A stretch of 64,000 nucleotides of DNA, taken from assembly GCA_947499935.1 (NCBI GenBank), contig CANMQH010000016.1, positions 1 to 64,000 on the forward strand, read 5' to 3'. Of the stretch, positions 28,201 through 35,585 are shown in pieces. Under the pieces are notes generated by a model. It made no database searches, was not told where the DNA came from, and saw only the letters and a program-made list of their open reading frames with translations. Position numbers and translations under genes: made by a program. This stretch comes from an uncultured Algibacter sp. (lineage in GTDB: Bacteria > Bacteroidota > Bacteroidia > Flavobacteriales > Flavobacteriaceae). Numbering within the stretch: position 1 is the stretch's first letter; the number at the start of each line of letters is the position of its first letter.

Positions 28201-28401
28201 TTTATTTGGAGAAATCCCTAAAGCTTTTCGTTCTTTCTTTGATAACTTTAATGTTTTACTAAAAGGACTGTTATCTAAAAAATTTTCGTGTTTTACCCTT
28301 AAATCATTTACGTTTAATTTAGGTGAAATATTTAAAAAACTAAAAACTAAAGCTGTAATAACCGCTATAGTTGAGATTGCATAGAAATATTTATTTTTCA
28401 T
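25201..28401 (-). CDS. Large secreted Asp-box (BNR) repeat protein with PA domain and T9SS sorting tail
   Basis: The 1066-residue protein has an N-terminal membrane signal (YFYAISTIAVITALVFSFL). Asp-box beta-propeller motifs (STNAGTTWSR, STNEGSSWSR, STNSGSSWSQ, TSDGGTTWEN) are spread over the length, as in sialidase-like or VPS10-like propellers. A protease-associated (PA) domain is inserted at about 230-370 (IAVIERGLCPFTTKVKNAQDQGAIGVLIVNN). The end is a type A sorting domain (IKVYPTLSNGNFQIS to HRIIIR). It is exported by type IX secretion and probably binds or processes polymers. No catalytic site is recognised. It converges on dxs with only 4 bp between stops. Confidence 0.88.
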   Translation of the reverse strand: MKNKYFYAISTIAVITALVFSFLNISPKLNVNDLRVKHENFLDNSPFSKTLKLSKKERKALGISPNKYFERDWELTMNPLTGKPEPEKKHKLQEELRQRLLSARVPGENTNDWVERGPNNVGGRTRALMYDPNDPTNRRVFAGAVSGGLWVNNNITDVNSVWTEVNIPQNLSITCITFDPNNTNIFYAGTGESYVQGDVNGNGVWRSTNAGTTWSRVFGGVSGETTFATSTQLTVNSPSVIAGDYQLVGAAFGPVLGTLSGNLALADDGTANPSLACSAITNGASINGNIAVIERGLCPFTTKVKNAQDQGAIGVLIVNNIAGPPTTLGGADGSITIPSAMISRAQGLAIINQLNSGSTVNVTMQSTTSVAFEGQFVTPGVQHINDIQVRDLGTTSEVYVAAGSSEFVESSPRSILGGEDYGLYKSTNEGSSWSRVSLPTTTGGVEYEPNDIELSVNNTIWLATKGNFNGIGGGVIFSSTNGTTFVEKKVIPNGARTEIAVSKTNDETVYVLGRVRTVSGNAFVAPFLYMSKTTDAFNSETLLSLPSDADTGIFDDDFTRGQAFYNLVIEVDPTNDNIIYAGGIDFFRSTNSGSSWSQISRWSRNNDLNDLNVPDVHADQHALVFNPSNPSQAIIGNDGGVYYASSLSSTPPAINNRERNYNTVQFYNGSIGQDQANERILGGSQDNGTLYANSANTGVNRFSDINRGGDGGFVFIDRDNQYVIASFTNNNYVLRNINNGGFRYTIDDDNGSGDFINPAALDSDLNLLFTNGTAGSSFQINRYTLGNTSATKDVLTDPLINRRPSAFKVSTFTSGTLFVGLEAGRVLKITDADDATPTFTDISSSDFFGSVSNIALGDTEDDIYVTFFNYGIESVFYTSDGGTTWENKEGNLPDFPVRAILSNPFNRNEVIVGTELGVWGTSNFNDANPNWTQAQNGMKDVKVTSFDLRTSDNTVLASTYGRGMFTGLFTEDGSTLSNETVSFNQKDAIKVYPTLSNGNFQISAPNGVGRSTVSIFDISGKTVYNDKLDFNNANTSEISLNTSSGLYIVRVVSQDNVATTHRIIIR

Positions 28402-28458
28402 AGTTAGGGGTTTGTTTTTTATTTTTTATGGTCGCGTTTTTATACAAGTTTTCTTAGT

Positions 28459-29802
28459 CTAATTAAATTGAAAACCTTTCATTTTTTTATAATTTAAAAT
28501 AGCTTTACTATCTGATAATAAGGATATATGGTGACACACACTAGCTAATCTAGTGTATAAATCTGAAGTATTTGTTTGAAGTGATTTTGGTAATGTTTTT
28601 AAAATAAGTTTATCATAATTTGATGAAACCTCATTAAAGCTATTGTTTATTGCTGTGGTATATACGCTTAAAAGTTTATTTAAGATTTGGTACCCCGAAA
28701 TTTCTTTATCCACAACTTCTTCGGACATATACACCTTATCAATACTTATTTTAATAATATCATTTATTTGAGCCTCGTATTTACTTTTGTCTAACAAAGC
28801 ACAGTCAAAACTACCATTTAAAATAGCGTCTTCATGTTCCATAAAAATATCCACAGCTTCGTTTATAAGTGTTCCTATAGCCAAAGCCCTTAGGTAACCT
28901 ACGCGGTCTTTTTTGGTTGAAAGCGCATAATAATTTTCGGGCTTAATCGTATTTCTAATAATTTTAGATAAATATTCAAGTGCAAATTCTTCTTGAATTA
29001 AACCAAGATTAATACCATCTTCAAAATCAATAATGGTATAGCAAATATCATCTGCTGCCTCAACTAAATACGCTAAAGGATGGCGTGCATAACTTATATC
29101 GTTATCACTTCGTTTTAATAACCCCAACTCAGTTGCAACATCTAGAAACGCTTCTTTTTCCGATTGAAAAACACCATATTTTTTGTCAGCAATATGCTTA
29201 GTGGGGCTTTTGGGCAGAGATTCTTTAGGGTATTTCATAAAGGCACCAAGGGTAGCATAACTTAATCTTAAACCGCCATCACGCCCTGCTCTACTTTCTG
29301 TTAAAATTTTAAATCCGTTGGCATTCCCTTCAAAATCACATAAATCTTGATATTCTTTATCGGTAAGCTTTTCTTTATATTGTTTCCCATCTCCAGTTTT
29401 AAAAAATTCGCCTATGGCCTTTTCTCCAGAATGTCCAAAAGGCGGGTTACCAATATCGTGTGCCAATGCTGCAGATGCTACTATAGCTCCAAAGTCGTTA
29501 GCTTGATAGCCATGAACATTTTGCAAATGCGGATATTTATCTAGTATCTTTTTACCAACAAGTCGACCTAAAGAACGCCCAACAACACTAACCTCTAAAC
29601 TATGTGTTAAGCGCGTGTGTACAAAATCGGTTTCAGATAAAGGTATAACCTGTGTTTTGTCTTGAAGACTTCTAAACTCTGATGAAAATATGATACGATC
29701 ATAATCTACTTCAAAGCCTAATCTGGTTTCATCTTGTTCTTTTCTAATACGTTTGTTGGTATCGCCAAAACGCTTTAAAGACAGTAATTGTTCCCAATTC
29801 AT
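28459..29802 (-). CDS. dgt: Deoxyguanosinetriphosphate triphosphohydrolase-like HD phosphohydrolase
   Basis: The 447-residue HD-domain enzyme hydrolyses dGTP (or other dNTPs) to the deoxynucleoside and triphosphate. HD residues are visible in FVHTRLTHSLEVSVVGRSLG and ALAHDIGNPPFGHSGEKAI, with the later Asp in LVEAADDICYTIIDFEDG. The N-terminal MNWEQLLSLKRFGDTNKRIRKEQDETR, followed by DYDRIIFSSEFRSLQDKTQV, is typical of the family. The length is normal. It is a single gene, divergent from the phosphate island. Confidence 0.92.
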   Translation of the reverse strand: MNWEQLLSLKRFGDTNKRIRKEQDETRLGFEVDYDRIIFSSEFRSLQDKTQVIPLSETDFVHTRLTHSLEVSVVGRSLGRLVGKKILDKYPHLQNVHGYQANDFGAIVASAALAHDIGNPPFGHSGEKAIGEFFKTGDGKQYKEKLTDKEYQDLCDFEGNANGFKILTESRAGRDGGLRLSYATLGAFMKYPKESLPKSPTKHIADKKYGVFQSEKEAFLDVATELGLLKRSDNDISYARHPLAYLVEAADDICYTIIDFEDGINLGLIQEEFALEYLSKIIRNTIKPENYYALSTKKDRVGYLRALAIGTLINEAVDIFMEHEDAILNGSFDCALLDKSKYEAQINDIIKISIDKVYMSEEVVDKEISGYQILNKLLSVYTTAINNSFNEVSSNYDKLILKTLPKSLQTNTSDLYTRLASVCHHISLLSDSKAILNYKKMKGFQFN

Positions 29803-29873
29803 GAGTGTATTTTAAGTTTGGCAAGATACTTAAATTCGATAAAAGTCATACTAAAACCCACTAACAACATAGT

Positions 29874-29950
29874 TAACATTTAGGTAACATTTTAATTACT
29901 GTTGTTTAATAATTACATAACAACTTAGTTACAAATTAATGCGTTATTTG
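29874..29950 (+). promoter_or_regulatory. Pho-box-like array and promoter of the receptor-like domain gene
   Basis: Six heptamers lie in an exact 11-bp phase: TAACATT (29874), TAACATT (29885), TTACTGT (29896), TAATAAT (29907), TAACAAC (29918), TTACAAA (29929). A 7-bp gap then leads to the octamer GTTATTTG (29943-29950) as the -7 element. Direct repeats with an 11-bp period are how PhoB-family regulators bind. The same design occurs at four other promoters in this region. Confidence 0.7.
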
Positions 29951-29969
29951 CCCTGTTAAAAGCATAAAA

Positions 29970-30347
29970 ATGAAGTATTTTACATTTATAGTTTGTTTAT
30001 TATTAGCCACGCTGTCTTATGGTCAAGACAACTTTTCTTTAAGTGGCAACGTGTTTGATTTAGAATCTAACAACACTCCTTTAGTATATGCTAAAGTTTC
30101 TATAAAAGAAAATGGGTTAGAAGTTTTATCTGATGAGCAAGGTGCTTTTAAATTCGAAAATTTAGCTAAAGGCACTTATACATTAATATATAGTTTTGTG
30201 GGTTACCAAACCGAGGAAACTACAACTACAGTTATTTCAAAAAACAATAATGTTGTAAAACTTTATTTGGGAGCAAGCACCATAAGTTTAGATGATTTAA
30301 TGACTACCTTAGATAGCGCTGATAAAAAAGAAAGTGCAGCAAAATAA
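29970..30347 (+). CDS. Free-standing carboxypeptidase-D-like regulatory domain protein
   Basis: The 125-residue secreted protein has a signal peptide (FTFIVCLLLATLSYGQ) and a single CarboxypepD_reg-like beta-sandwich (about 20-105: PLVYAKVSIKENGLEVLSDEQGAFKFENLAKGTYTLIYSFVGYQ). It resembles the N-terminal domain of the receptor encoded at 30631 (shared PLxxAxVxIK, FxxLxxGTYTLxxSFVGYxT and SLDxxxxT), but ends just after a TonB-box-like SLDDLM stretch, so plug and barrel are missing. It has its own Pho-type promoter and a terminator. It may be a truncated receptor copy kept for a purpose. Confidence 0.8.
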   Translation: MKYFTFIVCLLLATLSYGQDNFSLSGNVFDLESNNTPLVYAKVSIKENGLEVLSDEQGAFKFENLAKGTYTLIYSFVGYQTEETTTTVISKNNNVVKLYLGASTISLDDLMTTLDSADKKESAAK

Positions 30348-30394
30348 GATTTTCAAAATCTTGTGTATTAAAAAACACATCAAAGTATTATAAC

Positions 30395-30434
30395 AATAGC
30401 AACTTCCTAATTTTTTGGAAGTTGCTATTTTTTT
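30395..30434 (+). terminator. Terminator after the receptor-like domain gene
   Basis: AATAGCAACTTCC (30395-30407) pairs perfectly with 30417-30429, followed by a run of Ts. It separates this gene from the receptor gene, which has its own promoter. Confidence 0.85.
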
Positions 30435-30529
30435 TGATAAAAGTGTAAGCTCATTAGCAACGTTAACAACAATCTTATGTTTTAATGTTAATTTATTGTT
30501 ATGGCATTTCACTTAAAACCTCTTCAAGA

Positions 30530-30606
30530 TAACATTAACCTAACGCTTTTATTACGGTTCTTTAATTTTCTAGTAACACTTTATTTACAATCTGGTAGTT
30601 TCTTTG
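30530..30606 (+). promoter_or_regulatory. Pho-box-like array and promoter of the TonB-dependent receptor
   Basis: Six heptamers in 11-bp phase: TAACATT (30530), TAACGCT (30541), TTACGGT (30552), TAATTTT (30563), TAACACT (30574), TTACAAT (30585). After a 7-bp gap comes TTTCTTTG (30599-30606), one mismatch from TAnnTTTG. The geometry is identical to the array at 29874. Confidence 0.7.
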
Positions 30607-30630
30607 CGGCAAGAAATTTAAGATAAATCA

Positions 30631-33420
30631 ATGAGACATTTTACATTATTATTTATATTGTTTTTTACAACACTTTCATTTGCACAAAGCACAGGTTCTG
30701 TGAAAGGTTTATTAACAGATAAAGAATACAACAACGAACCACTAGCCTTTGCAAACGTTCTTATTAAAGGCACAACTACAGGAACAACATCAGATTTTGA
30801 TGGCATTTACAGGTTTGATAATTTAGATGCTGGCACCTACACATTACAATTTAGTTTTGTTGGATACGAAACACAAGAAAAAACAGTAACCATTGTTGCT
30901 GGACAAGAGATTGAAGTTAATGTGGCCATGAAAGCAAGTGCAGCTTCTCTAGATGAGATAGTAATTACTACAACCACTAAAAGAGAGAGTATAAGCGCCT
31001 TACTTACGGAGCAGAGAAAAGCTGTAACCACACAAACAAAAATTGGAGCTGGAGAACTTTCTAAAAAAGGCGTAAGCGATGTTGCTACAGGCTTAACTAA
31101 AGCAACAGGTATATCAAAAGAAAGCGATAAACTTTATGTTAGGGGTTTAGGAGACCGTTACAATACGGCTTATTTAAACGGATTACCAATACCGTCATTA
31201 AATCCTAAATTAAAATTATTAGATTTAGGCATTTTCCCAACTAAAATTGTAGAAAACCTTGGTATTTATAAAGTGTATTCTTCTAATCTATATGGTGATT
31301 TTGCAGGAGCAAGTGTTAACATTAATACTAAAGACAGGCCTGGAAAAAAATTATTAGAAATTGGTCTTGGAGCTGGTGTAAATACAACAGCTATTTCTAA
31401 CGATTTCTTTTTATTAGATGGTGGAAAATATGATTTTTATGGATTAGATGATGGGTCTAGATTTCCAACGCCATTACTTAATATTCCTAATTATACATAC
31501 AACAGTAATGATGTAGAGTTTTATCCATTCAATACGGGCTTTAATCCTGCTCAACGTTTAGATGGTCCTAATGTTAATGCCAATATTTTAGCTGGTCATA
31601 GTTTTAATACTAGTGACTCTAGCACATTAGATATCTTAGCATCGGCTTCATTTAGTAACGGTCATGAGGCTACAATAAATGGTTTTGAAACGGTTTATAA
31701 CTCTCAAGGCGAATTAGATCAAGGTTCGTTTTTATTTAACTACGACAGATATCGATATAAAACCAACACAACAGTCTTAGGAAGTGCTTCTTATAAATGG
31801 AATGCTAAAAATAACATTACTGCAACAACACTTTTTGTTAATGATACAGAAGATGATTTAAGAGAGTTTACAGGAGTTTCTGGCGAAAACACAGAGTTAA
31901 ATACATTTGTAAGGCGAGGTACTTTTCAGCAAAACAACCTGTTCACACAACAACTTACTGGTAACCACAAATTTAATGACAATAAATATGAACTTAATTA
32001 TGGTGGTGCTTACAACAAAGCATTAGGTTATGTACCAGACAGAAGGCAGTTATTCTTTTCCGAAAGACAAGATGGTTCAATTGTACTAGGAAACTTTAGA
32101 AATACAAATGATAGTGATAACCAACGTTTTTACCAAGAATTAAATGAAGATGACTTTTCTACTAACATATCTTTTGATATTAATTTTGCTAAAGACGAAG
32201 AAGATAATTTTAAGCATACAATAACATTAGGAATTAACTCAAGACAAAAGAATCGTGATTTTGAAGCAAAACAAATTAATTACATATTTGATGCTAACAA
32301 TACCGTAGTAGAACTTAACAATCCTGATGCTTTCTTAAACGAAGAAAACTTACTAAATGATGTCTATAGTGTTATTGAAGTAACACGCCCACAGAATTCT
32401 TACGAGGCTGACTTGACTAACTTTGCAAGTTTTGCAAGTTTAAAATTACAACTATCTCCAAATTTTGTATTGAACTCTGGTATTAGGGTTGAAGACTTTG
32501 AACAAAACGTATTCTTTAAAGACCCTGTAACCATTGAAGATACAGTTGGTAAAATTAATGATTATTTTGTTTTACCAAGTTTAGATATGAAGTATACACT
32601 TAATGACAAATCTAACTTACGCTTTGCAGCAAGTAAAACAGTAACATTACCATTATTTACTGAAACGGCTCCATTTTTAGATGAAGATGTAAACGAGTTT
32701 ACCATTGGTAATCCAGATTTAAAAAACTCGGACAACTTCAATTTTGACATTAAATACGAATTTTTTCCTAGAAACGGAGAGTTGTTTTCTGTAACTGGTT
32801 TTGCAAAATATTTAGACCAACCTATTGAAAAAATTAGAATTGCATCTGCAAATAACAACAACTCTTATGTAAACTCTGATAATGCTAAAATATTTGGTGG
32901 CGAAATAGAATACAGACAACAGTTAAATAATATTTTTTCGGATGAAGATGACGAAGGTTTATTAAGCAACTTAACACTTGGGTTAAATGCTACTATAATG
33001 TACACTAAAGTAGTTATCGATCCTACAGTAACGGTTTTAAATGCTTCTATTGCCCCAACAAACCTAGAGCGTAAATTACAAGGTGCTTCGCCTTATATCT
33101 TTAATGCGGATATAGGTTTCTCTAAAGACCTCGGGAAACATGACCTTTCATCTACATTAGATTTTAATTATTTCGGAGATAGAATATACTCTGCAGGTGG
33201 AAATGGTGTTGGCGATATTTTTGAAAAAGGGTTTGGAACTTTAAACTTCAACTTTAAAGACACATTTAACAAACATTGGGCTGTTAGTTTATCTGCCAAA
33301 AATATTTTAAATCCAACCATAGAGCGTTATCAAGATCAAGAAGATATTAATCAAGAACTTACGGTAAGTTCTTACCAACTAGGAGCAAACTTAAGCCTAG
33401 GTTTTACTTATAAATTTTAA
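30631..33420 (+). CDS. TonB-dependent outer-membrane receptor, probably phosphate-starvation induced
   Basis: The 929-residue receptor has a signal peptide (LLFILFFTTLSFAQ), a CarboxypepD_reg-like N-terminal domain (about 20-108), a TonB-box region (SLDEIVITTTT), a plug domain (about 130-235: KLYVRGLGDRYNTAYLNGLPIPS) and a 22-strand-type barrel ending in an aromatic residue (LGFTYKF). It imports a ligand across the outer membrane using TonB. The Pho-type promoter and the porin and PiT genes nearby suggest phosphate or a phosphorylated compound. The next gene, a beta-helix lipoprotein, is 30 bp downstream and likely a partner. There is no SusD-type lipoprotein. Confidence 0.93.
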   Translation: MRHFTLLFILFFTTLSFAQSTGSVKGLLTDKEYNNEPLAFANVLIKGTTTGTTSDFDGIYRFDNLDAGTYTLQFSFVGYETQEKTVTIVAGQEIEVNVAMKASAASLDEIVITTTTKRESISALLTEQRKAVTTQTKIGAGELSKKGVSDVATGLTKATGISKESDKLYVRGLGDRYNTAYLNGLPIPSLNPKLKLLDLGIFPTKIVENLGIYKVYSSNLYGDFAGASVNINTKDRPGKKLLEIGLGAGVNTTAISNDFFLLDGGKYDFYGLDDGSRFPTPLLNIPNYTYNSNDVEFYPFNTGFNPAQRLDGPNVNANILAGHSFNTSDSSTLDILASASFSNGHEATINGFETVYNSQGELDQGSFLFNYDRYRYKTNTTVLGSASYKWNAKNNITATTLFVNDTEDDLREFTGVSGENTELNTFVRRGTFQQNNLFTQQLTGNHKFNDNKYELNYGGAYNKALGYVPDRRQLFFSERQDGSIVLGNFRNTNDSDNQRFYQELNEDDFSTNISFDINFAKDEEDNFKHTITLGINSRQKNRDFEAKQINYIFDANNTVVELNNPDAFLNEENLLNDVYSVIEVTRPQNSYEADLTNFASFASLKLQLSPNFVLNSGIRVEDFEQNVFFKDPVTIEDTVGKINDYFVLPSLDMKYTLNDKSNLRFAASKTVTLPLFTETAPFLDEDVNEFTIGNPDLKNSDNFNFDIKYEFFPRNGELFSVTGFAKYLDQPIEKIRIASANNNNSYVNSDNAKIFGGEIEYRQQLNNIFSDEDDEGLLSNLTLGLNATIMYTKVVIDPTVTVLNASIAPTNLERKLQGASPYIFNADIGFSKDLGKHDLSSTLDFNYFGDRIYSAGGNGVGDIFEKGFGTLNFNFKDTFNKHWAVSLSAKNILNPTIERYQDQEDINQELTVSSYQLGANLSLGFTYKF

Positions 33421-33450
33421 ATTTCAAAAAAAACAATCAAAATTAAAATT

Positions 33451-34764
33451 ATGAAAACTACTAAAAACGTTATTAAAGGACTTTTTATAGCCTTGGTTAT
33501 AGTATGCCAATCCTGCACTATTAATGAAGAAAGTATTGGTGACGTAACTATTAATCCTAATGGAGGAGGCAATGGGCCGTCGGATTGTATTCAATTATCT
33601 GGTGAGATAACATCAGACATAACACTAACATCTAATAATTGCTACGAACTAGTAGGTGGTGTTTCTGTAGTGGATGGCGTTACTATGACAATACAAGCTG
33701 GTACTCAAATTATTGCAGGACAAACTTCAGATGGTATTTTCTCTTACCTACTTATTAATCAAGGCGCCAAAATAATGGCACAAGGTACTGCCGATCAGCC
33801 AATAATATTAACATCTAACAAATCTACACCAAACCCAGGAGATTGGGGCGGATTAATTATAGCAGGTAGAGCACCAATTAATAGAGGTACAACGGCAACT
33901 GCAGAAGTAGCAAATATTAGTTATGGTGGTACTGTAGCAGATGACAATTCTGGTATTATACGTTATATGCGTTTAGAATATACTGGTGGTAGAATTAATG
34001 CTGACTCAGAATATAATGGTTTATCACTTTATGGTGTTGGTAGCGGAACAACATTAGAATATATACAAACCTATTTAGGTAATGACGATGGTATTGAGTT
34101 TTATGGTGGTACTGTAGATTTAAAGTATGCCGTTGCAACTGGAGCTCAAGATGATAGTTTTGACTGGACTGATGGTTGGGTTGGAAGAGGTCAGTTTTGG
34201 GTTGTACAACAAACAACTTTAGAAGGAGATAAAGGTATTGAAGCTGATAATTTATCTTCGACGCCAGACGCCATTCCATTTTCTTTTCCAACCATTTCAA
34301 ATATCACACTATTAGGTGCAGAAGATGGTGATGGAGAAAATAAAGGTATAGAGTTTAGAGCCGGAACAAAAGTAGCTGCTTATAATATGATTATTAAAGG
34401 CTTTCCAGGAAAAGGTATTGAAGTAGATGATGACCAAACTTTAATTAATTTAAACAATGGTGATGTGGAAGTAAGAAACTCTATAATTGATAATGTAAAT
34501 TCATTTGATTTAGATCATGGTGGCGCAACTGTAGATTTTGCAGATTTTGCAACATATTCTAATTATTCTTTAGATGGTTCTGGAGCTCCTTTTAACAATG
34601 CAGGCTCTGCAATTCCTGATGATTTTGAGTTAGAAGGTTTTAGAGGTACTTACGAAGGTAATGCTATTGACCCATCAACAATCAACGCTTGGTTTACATC
34701 AGTAAATTACGTTGGTGCTGTAGATTCTAATGATGACTGGACACAAGGCTGGGTTAGATTTTAA
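33451..34764 (+). CDS. Beta-helix-type surface lipoprotein, partner of the receptor
   Basis: The 437-residue protein has a lipoprotein signal (FIALVIVCQSCTINEES, acylated Cys near 22). The mature part is built from short parallel strands with ladders of Gly, Asp and Asn (MTIQAGTQIIAG, IIRYMRLEYTGGRINADSEYNGL, LEYIQTYLGNDDGIEFYGGTVDLKYAVATG), consistent with a right-handed beta-helix. The repeated NDDGIE and QDDSFD acidic motifs could bind Ca2+. It follows the receptor gene by 30 bp and ends in a terminator, so the two form an operon. A capture or hydrolysis role for the receptor's ligand is plausible but not shown. Confidence 0.82.
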   Translation: MKTTKNVIKGLFIALVIVCQSCTINEESIGDVTINPNGGGNGPSDCIQLSGEITSDITLTSNNCYELVGGVSVVDGVTMTIQAGTQIIAGQTSDGIFSYLLINQGAKIMAQGTADQPIILTSNKSTPNPGDWGGLIIAGRAPINRGTTATAEVANISYGGTVADDNSGIIRYMRLEYTGGRINADSEYNGLSLYGVGSGTTLEYIQTYLGNDDGIEFYGGTVDLKYAVATGAQDDSFDWTDGWVGRGQFWVVQQTTLEGDKGIEADNLSSTPDAIPFSFPTISNITLLGAEDGDGENKGIEFRAGTKVAAYNMIIKGFPGKGIEVDDDQTLINLNNGDVEVRNSIIDNVNSFDLDHGGATVDFADFATYSNYSLDGSGAPFNNAGSAIPDDFELEGFRGTYEGNAIDPSTINAWFTSVNYVGAVDSNDDWTQGWVRF

Positions 34765-34785
34765 ATCAAAAATATTTTTAATACT

Positions 34786-34815
34786 AAAAAAGCATCCTAT
34801 ACAGGATGCTTTTTT
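34786..34815 (+). terminator. Terminator of the receptor-lipoprotein operon
   Basis: AAAAAAGCATCCT (34786-34798) pairs with AGGATGCTTTTTT (34803-34815) around a 4-nt loop. It lies 22 bp after the lipoprotein stop and also faces the convergent gene at 34837. Confidence 0.85.
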
Positions 34816-34836
34816 AGTTTAGTTGGTTTTTTGCTT

Positions 34837-35151
34837 CTAAAGTGAAGCCACTTTTTTACTATAATCTATTTCTTTTGGAACACCATCAATCCAATGTATC
34901 CATTTGCCGACTTTTTTACCATTATCATAATTTGCTGAAACCGTTTTTTTGCCTTCTGCATTAAAGCTTAACCAAACACCTTGAAGTTTACCATCTGTTG
35001 TGTAAGACCCTGTTTGGCTTACAACACCATTGTCATGATAATAAACAACATCAATTAAGTTTGTGTCTTTATTAAGTTTTAAATCTCTCTTTTGTTGAGC
35101 AAAAGAGACCACAGTAATTAAAAAGGCAAAAACAAAAAATAATTTCTTCAT
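34837..35151 (-). CDS. Secreted MORN-like repeat protein
   Basis: The 104-residue protein has a signal peptide (KKLFFVFAFLITVVSFAQ). The mature part has MORN-type repeats (YYHDNGVVSQTGSYTTDGKLQGVWLSF, ANYDNGKKVGKWIHW), as in short Bacteroidota proteins sometimes named toxin-antitoxin MORN repeat. The frame is open to 35199, but the ATG at 35149-35151 gives a clean signal peptide. An exact -7 element on the minus strand is at 35177-35184. Four 11-bp repeats lie just upstream (35194-35233). Function unknown. Confidence 0.8.
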   Translation of the reverse strand: MKKLFFVFAFLITVVSFAQQKRDLKLNKDTNLIDVVYYHDNGVVSQTGSYTTDGKLQGVWLSFNAEGKKTVSANYDNGKKVGKWIHWIDGVPKEIDYSKKVASL

Positions 35152-35176
35152 AATTATGGGTTTTATCATTATACCC

Positions 35177-35184
35177 CAAATATA
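35177..35184 (-). promoter_or_regulatory. -7 element of the MORN-like gene
   Basis: The minus strand reads TATATTTG, an exact TAnnTTTG match, 26 bp upstream of the ATG at 35151. Confidence 0.55.
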
Positions 35185-35193
35185 ATAATTACA

Positions 35194-35233
35194 TAACATT
35201 AAAGCAACTTTTAGGTAACATTAAATTAACATT
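35194..35233 (+). repeat. Four in-phase TAACATT-type 11-bp repeats
   Basis: TAACATT (35194), CAACTTT (35205), TAACATT (35216), TAACATT (35227) follow an 11-bp period. They are oriented to the right, yet no -7 octamer follows at the 7-bp spacing seen in the other arrays; the nearest promoter is the leftward one at 35177-35184. They could be a site for the same regulator acting on the MORN-like gene from the opposite orientation. Confidence 0.55.
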
Positions 35234-35341
35234 GGGGTTTTAAAAATTTCATTTTCAATTATTTAAGTATTACATATTATAATATATTAATTTTTAGACA
35301 ACGCCATGATTATGTTTACTTGTACCTAAAGGCTCTTATAT

Positions 35342-35396
35342 TAATAATTACTTAATATTAGGTTTACATTTAGATTAACTTAAACGATGATATTTG
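35342..35396 (+). promoter_or_regulatory. Pho-box-like array and promoter of the candidate sRNA
   Basis: TAATAAT (35342), TAATATT (35353), TTACATT (35364) and TTAACTT (35375) are in 11-bp phase. A 7-bp gap then leads to GATATTTG (35389-35396), the same octamer as in the PiT promoter. No ORF follows, but a terminator does at 35475. Confidence 0.65.
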
Positions 35397-35401
35397 TAAT
35401 G

Positions 35402-35506
35402 TCTTAAGGCAAAACAATTAGTATTTCATATAATCTATTAGTTTTTGTCGACTACATTATCATGATTTCTAATTAGACTACTCTTGGCCAGAGTAGTCTT
35501 TTTTTT
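35402..35506 (+). ncRNA. Candidate phosphate-responsive small RNA
   Basis: The predicted transcript of about 105 nt runs from just after the -7 octamer at 35389-35396 to the T run of a perfect 10-bp terminator stem (35475-35484 with 35490-35499). The interior has no ORF longer than four codons. Its promoter has the same repeat array and spacing as the porin, receptor and PiT promoters, so it should rise in phosphate starvation with them. The porin gene begins 80 bp later with its own promoter, so this is a separate transcript and not its leader. I do not recognise an RNA family. Confidence 0.6.
35475..35506 (+). terminator. Terminator of the candidate phosphate-responsive sRNA
   Basis: AGACTACTCT pairs perfectly with AGAGTAGTCT around the loop TGGCC, followed by eight Ts. 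No protein gene ends nearby, so the hairpin itself implies a non-coding transcript. Confidence 0.85.
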
Positions 35507-35516
35507 ATCAAAAAGT

Positions 35517-35560
35517 TAATCATTTGGAAACATTAAGCTAACATTCATTTTAGTTATTTG
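35517..35560 (+). promoter_or_regulatory. Pho-box-like array and promoter of the porin
   Basis: TAATCAT (35517), AAACATT (35528) and TAACATT (35539) are in 11-bp phase, then a 7-bp gap to GTTATTTG (35553-35560), the same octamer as at 29943. The ATG is 26 bp further on. Confidence 0.7.
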
Positions 35561-35585
35561 CAGCGACAAAAATTAATAGTATAAA

